DNA of 64,000 nucleotides, taken from NCBI GenBank assembly GCA_024401115.1, contig JAKSLP010000008.1:16045-80044 (forward strand), in the 5' to 3' direction. A program made the position numbers and the translations under genes. Under the pieces are notes generated by a model. The model worked only from the letters and a program-made list of their open reading frames with translations. It made no database searches and was not told the DNA's origin. Shown piece by piece: positions 32,826 through 40,178 of this stretch. Within the stretch, counting starts at the first letter, position 1. Every line of letters starts with the position of its first letter. Source of the stretch: Bacteroidaceae bacterium (lineage in GTDB: Bacteria; Bacteroidota; Bacteroidia; Bacteroidales; Bacteroidaceae).

Positions 32826-35309
32826 TTATTCACTCTTGATGATAGCCGCCACATTCACCCGGGCAGCTTTTTCCAACTGATAGATCAATGCCACGGCGGT
32901 AATCAGTACCACGATAATCAGCGCTTCCACATAAATTATAGGGGTAACAGGGGCACACTCCAGGAACTCCTCTGTGTAGCGGTGAATCAGCAGATATGAT
33001 AAAGGAATGCTCAGCACAAAGGTAGAGAGCAGTACCCAGAGGTACTTCTTTCCCAACAGCAGATACTGGTCCTTGCGGTGTGCACCGTTGGCCTTACGGA
33101 TGGCAATCTCACGGTAACGCTGGCGGATGTCGAACAGTGAAAGTCCCAGCAATCCTAAGCAGCAGATCAGGATGGCAATACCCGAGAACAGGGTATATAC
33201 CTGCGCCATTAGTTTGTCTTCCTGGTATAGACTCTCCACATCCTCACGGAACCAATGATAATTCAGTTCGTGTTCCGGACAGATATCGGCAGAAATCTTC
33301 TCCAGCAATTCTATAATCTCCTTTTCATGCCCCGGCTTCACCCGGATGGCAATCATGCAACTGGCATAAACGTATCTGTTTTCGTTCGCATCTATCCAGT
33401 AGGCCGAAGGCTGTACGCCCAGGGTGCGGTGCGTCCTGTAATGATCCTGGATGATACCACAGATAGGCATCTTTTCTGTGCCATAGGCTTTAAGTCTATT
33501 GGTGGCATCAGCACTGTACGTAATCATCAACGGTTCCTCCGACCGCAGATGCGCCCCTTCCATCTGCTTGTACCCCATCAGGTTCAAAGCTTTCCAATTC
33601 ACAACCCAAGTATCAGGTACCATAGCCTTGGGGTTGGCATTATCACTCAACAACTGGCCTTCCTTCAGTTGAACGCCAAAGATTTGGAACCATTTAGGTG
33701 AGACATGATACATATAAAACGAAAACTCCTCATCTTTGTCATTATAGTAGATATTCAGATTGTCTGTACGATTGACGGGCAGAACGCTCACCACATCGGC
33801 CAGCTCTACTATCGGCGATGCGCTCAGTTTCTCCAAATAAGCCTCGGCCAGTTCTTTTACCTCGCCGCCATTCGATTTAAAATAACTATTGCCTTGTTCA
33901 TCGGTTACGAAGCTCTCCTTAATGTGCAGCGGTTTGGTGATCAGGATGTTCTCCACATCGCAGCCGATAGGGCTGTTGAGCAGGAATTCCAGGTGATGCT
34001 GCATCCAGATGGCCATGGCCACCAGGGTGAAAGCGATGAGGTACTGAAAGCCCAGCATGACGGTACGCGAACGCAGGTTCTGCACGGATCCTACACGTTG
34101 CTGCAGGCTGACCAGCGTAGAACTGCGTACCTGCTTGACAAACGGATAACACAGCGATACCAGGGGCACCACAATCAGGAAGCCCAGGGTCAACACGGTA
34201 TCGAATGGAGAAGCTGTAACCGTATCGTTCAGCATCTCGTCTGTCCAGGGTTTCAGAAGATTTACCAGCAGCCAAGCCAGCAATACCGCCAAAGCCGTGC
34301 TGATAAACAGTTCCAGTCCCATTTCCACAAAAAGCGAAAGGGGTTTCTGTCCGAACACACGGCGCACACCCTGTTCGCGCTGGCGGCGCTGCCAATATAC
34401 CATATACAGGTTGGTGAAGTTCAGCACACCTACCACCAGAATCAGCACCATCACGCCCAGCAGAATCCAATCGGCCTGGGCATTGCCATGGTGCACCATA
34501 TTCACCTCCTGCCCGTTTTCATTCAGCGAACGATCCATGTAGAAATCGCTCCAGCGAATAAACTGGCTTTCCATGGTGTCGCCTCCATAAAAGGTGAAAT
34601 GTTCCTTTTCACTCGTATCCTCACCAAGGGTTTTCATATAGGCATTGAAGGCATCCAGGTCGAAATCCTTGGGTATGCGTATCCATTCCGACTTCAGATG
34701 GGGCCAACGATCGCTGACCAGGCAGGACACTATCATATCCGGCGTAAAGATGGCCTTGTTCCGTGGTTCATCAAAAATGCCGGAAATGACAAAGTGGAAG
34801 TTCTTCAGCATGAAAGCAGTACCGATGGCCTCAGTGGCGCTCAGCCCCAGTTTCTGCAGATAGGCACGGGAAACCCAGCATCCATCGGGCCGGTTCATGG
34901 CGGTACGGTCACCTTCTATCTCATACTCAAAAAAATGCAGGAACAAACTATCTACTACCAGCACATCGGCTACGTAATTCTGGTCATTCAGTGCGATAGT
35001 GGATTCCGGATTCTTGATGAAAATGGAGGATTCAACGGCAAACTTCTGAAACTCATCCATAAAGGGTTTGCCATAGTATTCATCCATCCGCTTGACATCC
35101 ATCATCATGCGGCGGGTCACCTGATTGTCCTGCACAGATACGACGATGGTTTCCGGATCAATGGCGTGCGATTCGGCGGTAACCTCGCGGTACAGGTAGC
35201 GGGAAATCACAATACCGCACGTCAGGCTCAGGGTAAGTCCTAAGATATTGATCAGCGTAAAGGCTTTCTGCCTGAGCAGGAAGCGAAGAGCATATTTTAT
35301 CTTGTTCAT
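32826..35309 (-). CDS. MacB-type ABC permease (FtsX domains)
   Basis: An 827-residue inner-membrane protein. The first membrane helix (about 20-45) is followed by a large periplasmic MacB_PCD-like domain. An FtsX domain with three helices (about 280-430), a second helix and periplasmic domain, and a final FtsX domain (from about 690) complete it. This duplicated FtsX layout, with no own ATPase, is that of Bacteroidota MacB-like permeases. The start MNKIKYALRFLLRQKAFTL at 35309 matches the family; an ATG at 35333 overlaps the ATPase gene. Works with the ATPase encoded 13 bases upstream. Confidence 0.9.
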   Translation of the reverse strand: MNKIKYALRFLLRQKAFTLINILGLTLSLTCGIVISRYLYREVTAESHAIDPETIVVSVQDNQVTRRMMMDVKRMDEYYGKPFMDEFQKFAVESSIFIKNPESTIALNDQNYVADVLVVDSLFLHFFEYEIEGDRTAMNRPDGCWVSRAYLQKLGLSATEAIGTAFMLKNFHFVISGIFDEPRNKAIFTPDMIVSCLVSDRWPHLKSEWIRIPKDFDLDAFNAYMKTLGEDTSEKEHFTFYGGDTMESQFIRWSDFYMDRSLNENGQEVNMVHHGNAQADWILLGVMVLILVVGVLNFTNLYMVYWQRRQREQGVRRVFGQKPLSLFVEMGLELFISTALAVLLAWLLVNLLKPWTDEMLNDTVTASPFDTVLTLGFLIVVPLVSLCYPFVKQVRSSTLVSLQQRVGSVQNLRSRTVMLGFQYLIAFTLVAMAIWMQHHLEFLLNSPIGCDVENILITKPLHIKESFVTDEQGNSYFKSNGGEVKELAEAYLEKLSASPIVELADVVSVLPVNRTDNLNIYYNDKDEEFSFYMYHVSPKWFQIFGVQLKEGQLLSDNANPKAMVPDTWVVNWKALNLMGYKQMEGAHLRSEEPLMITYSADATNRLKAYGTEKMPICGIIQDHYRTHRTLGVQPSAYWIDANENRYVYASCMIAIRVKPGHEKEIIELLEKISADICPEHELNYHWFREDVESLYQEDKLMAQVYTLFSGIAILICCLGLLGLSLFDIRQRYREIAIRKANGAHRKDQYLLLGKKYLWVLLSTFVLSIPLSYLLIHRYTEEFLECAPVTPIIYVEALIIVVLITAVALIYQLEKAARVNVAAIIKSE

Positions 35310-35322
35310 AAGCCGTTGTCTT

Positions 35323-36003
35323 TTAGTCCTCAACCTTGTTAATTATCTGACCGTCAAACAGGTTCACGATTCGTGTGGCATAGCCGGCATCGCGCTGCGA
35401 GTGAGTAACCATAACGATGGTGGTGCCCTCGCGATTCAGTTGGCTCAGCAGCTCCATCACTTCCTGGCCGTTCTTGGAATCCAGATTTCCGGTAGGCTCA
35501 TCGGCCAGAATAACCGATGGATTTGACACCACGGCACGAGCTATAGCTACACGCTGCTGCTGTCCGCCGGACAACTGGTTAGGGAAGTGCTGGGCACGAT
35601 GGGCAATGCCCATGCGCTGCAAGGCATCCTCTACCCTACGCTTGCGCTCAGAAGAAGGCAATCCCATATAAAGCAGGGGCATCTCTATGTTCTCGGTTAC
35701 GGTCAGGTCGTCTATCAGGTTGAAACTCTGGAACACAAAACCGATGCGTCCCTTGCGCAGGTCAATACGTGCCGACTCGCTCTTCTGGCTCACTTCCTCA
35801 CCGTCCAGCAAGTACTGACCGGAAGTAGGGTTCTCTAAAAGTCCCAAAATATTCAACAAGGTGGATTTGCCGCAGCCCGAAGGCCCCATAACGGCTATAA
35901 ATTCTCCCTCCTCCACGCTCAGCGACACATCGTTCAGTGCAGTTGTCTCTACCAAATCCGAACGGAATTTCATCACAATGTTCTTGATTTCAATCTTTGC
36001 CAT
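35323..36003 (-). CDS. ABC transporter ATPase, LolD/MacB type
   Basis: A 226-residue ATPase. Walker A is GPSGCGKSTLL at 39-49, the Q-loop is FVFQSFNLI, the signature is LSGGQQQR near 144-151, Walker B is VILADEPTGNLD near 162-173, and the H-loop is MVTHSQ. The ADEPTGNLD form is typical of the LolD/MacB/FtsE group that powers FtsX-type permeases. First gene of a six-gene operon ending with the two-component system. The -7 box TATTTTTG lies at 36039-36032, preceded by a perfect 16-bp inverted repeat. Confidence 0.93.
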   Translation of the reverse strand: MAKIEIKNIVMKFRSDLVETTALNDVSLSVEEGEFIAVMGPSGCGKSTLLNILGLLENPTSGQYLLDGEEVSQKSESARIDLRKGRIGFVFQSFNLIDDLTVTENIEMPLLYMGLPSSERKRRVEDALQRMGIAHRAQHFPNQLSGGQQQRVAIARAVVSNPSVILADEPTGNLDSKNGQEVMELLSQLNREGTTIVMVTHSQRDAGYATRIVNLFDGQIINKVED

Positions 36004-36031
36004 ACTATATATGTTTTTTTAATTTGTATTG

Positions 36032-36098
36032 CAAAAATAAGGCGCAGACAAAAGAATAAGGATGAAAAAACACACAACTGCATTTTTTCATCCTTATT
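36032..36098 (-). promoter_or_regulatory. Promoter and 16-bp inverted repeat of the MacB-type operon
   Basis: -7 box TATTTTTG (36039-36032). Starting 16 bases upstream is a perfect inverted repeat, AATAAGGATGAAAAAA (36055-36070) and TTTTTTCATCCTTATT (36083-36098), with 12 bases between. It covers the -33 region and beyond, where an activator or repressor could bind. Confidence 0.55.
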
Positions 36099-36120
36099 AT
36101 GTCCAAAAGTTAGACATTGG

Positions 36121-36207
36121 TTAGTAGGCGAGCATTTCTAAATACGCTATTACACCTGCCAGCACCAGTACCAGTGCTACGACGGCTGCAACCCTTCCTT
36201 TCTTCAT
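36121..36207 (-). pseudogene. Truncated duplicate of the 5' end of the coiled-coil protein gene (28 codons)
   Basis: Reads MKKGRVAAVVALVLVLAGVI and then AYLEMLAY before a stop. The first 23 residues equal those of the protein at 28294 but for a few conservative changes. Similarity continues upstream (GGTGCAAAAG...TATCGCC against GGTGCAAAGG...AAGCGC), so promoter and start were copied together. The -7 box is imperfect here. It could still encode a 28-residue membrane peptide. Confidence 0.65.
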
Positions 36208-36287
36208 ACTTAATTTGCTATTTTTTATAATTTGGTGCAAAAGTTATGTTTTTTGGGCATTATCGCCGTTAGAAAAAGTGAAAAATA

Positions 36288-36318
36288 TTTGATAACAATG
36301 AAATAATGGGTAACTTTG
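36288..36318 (+). promoter_or_regulatory. Promoter of the Tat lipoprotein gene
   Basis: TTTG (36288-36291), 19-base spacer, TAACTTTG (36311-36318), 33 bases before the start codon. Confidence 0.7.
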
Positions 36319-36350
36319 TAGCAATAACACTTTATTAACTTTTAAAGACT

Positions 36351-37415
36351 ATGGATAAATTCGGACAATCAAGACGTGAGTTCTTGGGCAAGTCTGCTGC
36401 TTTGATTGCTGCAGCTGCCATTATGCCTTCTGCACTGACTTCATGTGCAGGTGGTGAGAAGCCAGCCGCTGCCCCTGCTGCAGCACCTGCTGACGGTAAG
36501 CCTAACTCTACCTTCAACGGTGTGGCTATCGGTACCATCACCTACAGCTGGCGCGACATGCCAGGCGGTTTGGAAAATATCATTAAGTATTGTAAGGAAG
36601 CAAACATCAGCAATTTGGAGTTGATGGGTAATGACCTGGAGGCTTGTCTGGGTGCTCCTGAGAATCCACGTATGAGACTGATGCAGGAAGCTATCAAGCG
36701 TATGGGTGGCAATCTTGCACCTGGCACACGTCCAGAATTTAACGCAGAAGAGCAGGCTCAGATGGATAAATACAACGAAGAAATGGCTGAATTCCGCAAG
36801 AACCTGGACTTGGCAAAGGTTGAAGAGGTTCGCAAGGCTTTGGAGGCTGAAGGTATCTTCGTACACATCGTTAAGACTCAGCCAGGTGTAAACTCTACAG
36901 AAGAGGAAATCGACTATGCATTCAAGTTGGCTAAGGCTATGGGTGTAAAGGCTATCACTGCAGAGTCAAGCCTGGAGGCTGCTCAGAAGATTGCTCCTTA
37001 TGCTGAGAAGTATGACATGTACTATGCACTGCACAACCATATGCAGTTTGCTGATCCTAACTATGATATCGATGCTATTCTGGCTGTTTCTCCAAAGATT
37101 ATGATGAACTTCGATTCAGGTCACTTCTTCGGTTCTACCGGCCGTCATCCAATCGAGATTCTAGAGAAGTATCACGACCGTATCTTCAGTATGCACATTA
37201 AGGATAAGACCGGTCCTAAGACAGAGCCAGAGGCTAATGCCAACCAGGTTTGGGGTCAGGGCGAAACTCCTCTGAAGGAGATTCTGCTGAAGATTCAGAA
37301 GGAAGGCTGGCCTATCTACTGCGATATCGAATTGGAATACGCTGTTAAGCCATGGTCTAACTCTGTAAAGGAGGTTGGCACTTGCGTAGCTTACGCTCGT
37401 CAGATTTTGATGTAA
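36351..37415 (+). CDS. Tat-exported lipoprotein of the sugar phosphate isomerase/epimerase fold
   Basis: A 354-residue protein. Twin-arginine signal SRREFLGKSA (7-16) ends in a lipobox LTSC (Cys32), followed by a Pro/Ala-rich linker. The body is a xylose-isomerase-like TIM barrel (AP endonuclease family 2): NLELMGND, HIVKTQPG, ALHNHMQFADP, NFDSGHFFGSTG, SMHIKDKTGP and DIELEY, which supply the usual Glu/His/Asp metal ligands. Export by Tat suggests a cofactor or metal loaded before export. Similar proteins accompany sugar catabolism in Bacteroidota; substrate unknown. Own promoter and terminator. Confidence 0.85.
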   Translation: MDKFGQSRREFLGKSAALIAAAAIMPSALTSCAGGEKPAAAPAAAPADGKPNSTFNGVAIGTITYSWRDMPGGLENIIKYCKEANISNLELMGNDLEACLGAPENPRMRLMQEAIKRMGGNLAPGTRPEFNAEEQAQMDKYNEEMAEFRKNLDLAKVEEVRKALEAEGIFVHIVKTQPGVNSTEEEIDYAFKLAKAMGVKAITAESSLEAAQKIAPYAEKYDMYYALHNHMQFADPNYDIDAILAVSPKIMMNFDSGHFFGSTGRHPIEILEKYHDRIFSMHIKDKTGPKTEPEANANQVWGQGETPLKEILLKIQKEGWPIYCDIELEYAVKPWSNSVKEVGTCVAYARQILM

Positions 37416-37433
37416 TCATTTTCTTATCATAAC

Positions 37434-37470
37434 AAAAACCACTGCCCTATTTAAGGACAGTGGTTTTTTT
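37434..37470. terminator. Bidirectional terminator between Tat lipoprotein and QueD-like genes
   Basis: AAAAACCACTGCCCT-ATTTA-AGGACAGTGGTTTTTTT with one mismatch. It runs into the stop codon of the minus-strand gene. Confidence 0.85.
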
Positions 37471-38036
37471 CATTTTTTCTGATATCCACATTTTGGACAA
37501 CTGCCGTTCTGGTCCAGTTTGACACCGCACAATGGGCAACGCTCGAAATGACTCTTCGGGTCGTACTCCTGTGAAGCCTTGTTAACACCGCTCTTGAAAG
37601 TAAGCTTTACTATCGGAAGCTTATCCTTGAGCAAATCATAAACAATCTTAATCATTCCCTCTACAGTCATCGTTTCCTTGGTCACCACAATCCGGCAATC
37701 CGGATATGCTGTCGCCCATTCCGTCCTGAACGCCTCACCCTTCATCGTGTTCAATTTATGACCATTCCTGATTCCCTGTTTCTCATAAACACCTAGAACG
37801 GCAGGTAGTAGCGGATCATCTTCACGTAAGATAAGAGCATGGTCAAAATTCTGAAGGACATCCCATGCTATCTTCTTAATCTCATTGCAAGGAAAGACCA
37901 TGTTCACCATCGGAGTTACATCATCTTCCACCTCAATGGTCAAAACACCTGTGTGCCCATGCAGGTACTGTGCTTCGCCCTGAAACTTGTAGAACCGGTG
38001 TGCATACTGCAGCTCAAACTTAGTAATACTTCTCAT
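37470..38036 (-). CDS. QueD/PTPS-like protein with zinc ribbon, catalytic Cys absent
   Basis: A 188-residue protein. Residues 1-150 follow the 6-pyruvoyl-tetrahydropterin synthase/QueD fold. Zinc ligands are His13 (YAHRF), His26 and His28 (LHGH), then FDHAL (Asp65-His66) and the substrate-binding Glu in TKETMT. The cysteine expected four residues before the first His of LHGH (C-x-x-L-H-G-H) is Ala22, and the usual M-x-x-D-F segment reads M-V-F-P-C. A C-terminal zinc ribbon (CPLCG ... CPKCG, about 169-186) is added. Probably not a classical QueD; other pterin-like chemistry or a binding role is possible. The -7 box is TATCTTTG (38107-38100). Confidence 0.75.
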   Translation of the reverse strand: MRSITKFELQYAHRFYKFQGEAQYLHGHTGVLTIEVEDDVTPMVNMVFPCNEIKKIAWDVLQNFDHALILREDDPLLPAVLGVYEKQGIRNGHKLNTMKGEAFRTEWATAYPDCRIVVTKETMTVEGMIKIVYDLLKDKLPIVKLTFKSGVNKASQEYDPKSHFERCPLCGVKLDQNGSCPKCGYQKK

Positions 38037-38319
38037 ACAACTACTTTTTAATTGTTACACATGCCCTTAGAGAGGTCATATCCCACTCTAATTCAAATGC
38101 AAAGATAAGTTGAATATCTTGCACACTTTTTCTATCGTGATTAGTAATTCTAATGAGTGCTTGGAGTAAAAATAATCACATATAGAGAACGAAGGATGTG
38201 CCCCGTAATAATGACGCCATCGAATGGCAGCTTTTTATGAAGAAGATAGTAATGAAACCAAAATCGCCATAAATGAAGAGAAACATTTGGCGATTCAGGC
38301 TATTATGTTTAATTCAAGC

Positions 38320-38485
38320 TACAGGCACATTACCGCCTGAATATAAAGTTCATAGGCTAATTGGTGATTATGCCGGATGTTGGGAATGCCACATGCAACC
38401 AGACTGATTATTAGTATGGAGACAGAATGACCAAGAATTGGAATTGGTCCTGATTGATACTGGTACGCATGCTGATTTGTTTTAA
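38320..38485 (+). pseudogene. yafQ: Decayed YafQ-family toxin gene
   Basis: From 38330 the frame reads LPPEYKVHRLIGDYAGCWEC, then HMQPD, a TGA stop, LLVWRQNDQELELVLIDTGT, HADLF and stop. This is the C-terminal half of YafQ (RelE-like mRNA-cleaving toxin: P-E-Y-K-x-H-x-L-x-G-x-Y-x-G-x-x-E-C-H-x-x-P-D-W-L-L). The in-frame TGA replaces the conserved Trp. Upstream, the KLQG expected before TLPPEY is out of frame by a single base, and no intact antitoxin gene is visible. Clearly inactive. Confidence 0.75.
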
Positions 38486-38508
38486 CTAAATATCACTACT
38501 TATCCAAT

Positions 38509-38563
38509 AAGATTCTCCGTTTCGCCATGAGAGCGAGCAAATTCGAGCGCTTCGCTCAGAATG
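38509..38563. repeat. Dispersed TTGTCATCCTGAG element, right-end fragment
   Basis: AAGATTCTCCGTTTCGCCAT and GCGCTTCGCTCAGAATG match the right half of copy 1; the left half is missing. Confidence 0.65.
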
Positions 38564-38578
38564 GCCGGGATAGGGAAT

Positions 38579-38764
38579 TTATTGCAGCAGCTTCTTTACT
38601 TCCTCATCGGTCTGTGTCAAACGTTCCCGACAGAAAGCTATCAACTGTTGAGCCTTCTTTACCTTCTCACTCAGTTGGTCAATGTCCAACGAGTTGTCTT
38701 CCAACTGGGCTACAATCTGTTCCAGTTCCTTCATGGCCTGGGTGTAGGTTAATTTTTTCTCCAT
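38579..38764 (-). CDS. xseB: Exodeoxyribonuclease VII small subunit
   Basis: A 61-residue helical protein with the XseB signature: KLTYTQAMKELEQIVAQLED, later S-L-D-I-D-x-L-S-E-K-V-K-K-A-x-x-L-I-x-F-C-R-E-R-L. Binds the XseA large subunit in exonuclease VII, a single-strand-specific nuclease active in DNA repair. It follows xseA, separated by a dispersed repeat (38785-38880) that also holds the xseA stop. Confidence 0.93.
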   Translation of the reverse strand: MEKKLTYTQAMKELEQIVAQLEDNSLDIDQLSEKVKKAQQLIAFCRERLTQTDEEVKKLLQ

Positions 38765-38784
38765 AATTATTGTATTTTATATTT

Positions 38785-38880
38785 TTGTCATCCTGAGTGA
38801 AACGAAGGATCTTTCCTCGCGAGTATGAAAAGTTTGCTCTACTTACTCAGCAAGATTCTTCGCTACGCTCAGAATGACAA
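38785..38880. repeat. Dispersed TTGTCATCCTGAG element, copy 3, overlapping the xseA end
   Basis: 96 bases with ends TTGTCATCCTGAGTGAAACG and CGCTACGCTCAGAATGACAA. It encodes, on the minus strand, the last ten residues and stop of XseA. Confidence 0.85.
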
Positions 38881-40178
38881 GGGGATACTATTGAAATAAT
38901 TTCTCCGTCAGCCAAACGTGTAACAATCTCATCACCAGCCTGCAACTGCGCTGCACCGGTCACCGCCCGTCCATTCTTCAGAGTGATGGAATAACCGCGT
39001 TTCAGCAAGCGCTCGGGACTGTTGTCACTGATGCGCTGGGCCAATAGTTCCAGTTTATTGGACTGACGGGACAGCAACTGCGGCACCTGCAGTACCATGC
39101 GCTGCTGCAGCAACTGCAGACGGTGCTGCCTGTCATTGATCTGTTGTACAACAGCATGCTGAAGCGACAGTGAGGCTCGCTGCAGACGATTCTCTTCCCG
39201 GGCCTTGCGCGACTGATAGACAGCAGGGAGGCCAGTAATCATGCGTTCCAGACGATGTTTCTCCTGTTCCAGACGCTGCCGCACACAGAAACTGAAGCGC
39301 TGAGCCAATTCTTCCAAAAAAGAACCGCTCTCGTCCACCCTTGCTATCAGGAACTCGGCTGCAGCCGTAGGGGTCTTTACACGGGTGTGCGATATCATAT
39401 CCAGTACGGTATCGTCACGCTCATGACCGATGCCCGTAATAATCGGCAATGGAAACTGGGCCACGTTCTCCGCCAGTGCAAGGGTGTCAAAACTGGCCAG
39501 GTCGGCCGTGGCACCACCGCCTCGGATAATCACCACCACATCCCATTGGTCCATCTCATCAGCAATGGCATTCAGGGCGGCTATGATGCTGCGCTCGGTC
39601 TGCTCACCCTGCATCACTGCAGGAAACAGCTCCACCTTGAACGCATAGCCTTTGTCATTGTTCTGCAACTGATTACAGAAATCGCCGTAACCAGCAGCCG
39701 AAGGTGCGGAAATCACAGCCACACGCTGGGGCAGAACCGGCATTTCCAATTCCTTCTGCATAGTAAGGATGCCCTGACGGTCCAGTTCCTGCAGAATCTC
39801 CTTGCGACGGCGAGCCATATCGCCCAGGGTATAGGTGGGGTCTATGTCCATAACGGTCAGTGAATAGCCGTACAGTTCATGGAAGGTAACCTGCACCAGC
39901 ACCTGAACCTTCAGGCCTGCGGCAAACCGCTGTCCGGTCTGCTGCTCAAAGTAAGGAGCCAGCATCGCATAGATGTTGGCCCATATCACACCTCTGGCCT
40001 TAGCCACAAAGCCGTTTCCCCGCTGTGCCTTCTGCACAAACTCCACGTAGCAGTGACCGCTACGGTTCAGGTTCACCTCGCTCAGTTCGGCCTGTAACCA
40101 ATAAGCCTGGTCCAAAGTGTCCTCCAGAACACCACGGACCAGGTTATTCAATTCATATAGCGTCAGTGCCTCGTTCAT
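38847..40178 (-). CDS. xseA: Exodeoxyribonuclease VII large subunit
   Basis: A 443-residue nuclease subunit. An N-terminal OB-fold (about 1-100, YWLQAELSEVN...GHCYVEF) precedes the catalytic region (I-S-A-P-S-A-A-G-Y-G-D-F, D-V-V-V-I-I-R-G-G-G, ITGIGHERDDTVLD) and a coiled-coil tail (about 270-390). The start MNEALTLYEL at 40178 overlaps the subtilase stop by four bases. The protein ends CHSERSEESC, which is translated from the dispersed element, so the native terminus was replaced after insertion. This tail lies behind the folded part and should be tolerated. Confidence 0.93.
   Translation of the reverse strand: MNEALTLYELNNLVRGVLEDTLDQAYWLQAELSEVNLNRSGHCYVEFVQKAQRGNGFVAKARGVIWANIYAMLAPYFEQQTGQRFAAGLKVQVLVQVTFHELYGYSLTVMDIDPTYTLGDMARRRKEILQELDRQGILTMQKELEMPVLPQRVAVISAPSAAGYGDFCNQLQNNDKGYAFKVELFPAVMQGEQTERSIIAALNAIADEMDQWDVVVIIRGGGATADLASFDTLALAENVAQFPLPIITGIGHERDDTVLDMISHTRVKTPTAAAEFLIARVDESGSFLEELAQRFSFCVRQRLEQEKHRLERMITGLPAVYQSRKAREENRLQRASLSLQHAVVQQINDRQHRLQLLQQRMVLQVPQLLSRQSNKLELLAQRISDNSPERLLKRGYSITLKNGRAVTGAAQLQAGDEIVTRLADGEIISIVSPCHSERSEESC

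Larger units (their letters stand above)
38037..38578. other. Gene-poor stretch with decayed toxin gene and partial dispersed element
   Basis: From left: leader and promoter of the QueD-like gene, about 170 bases without recognised content, the yafQ relic (38320-38485) and the right end of a TTGTCATCCTGAG element (38509-38563). Confidence 0.6.

Noticed and set aside
33705..35243. Open frame of 512 codons on the plus strand
   Set aside because: It is antisense to the MacB-type permease, which has clear family features, and its translation shows no domain, only His/Gln-rich shadow sequence.
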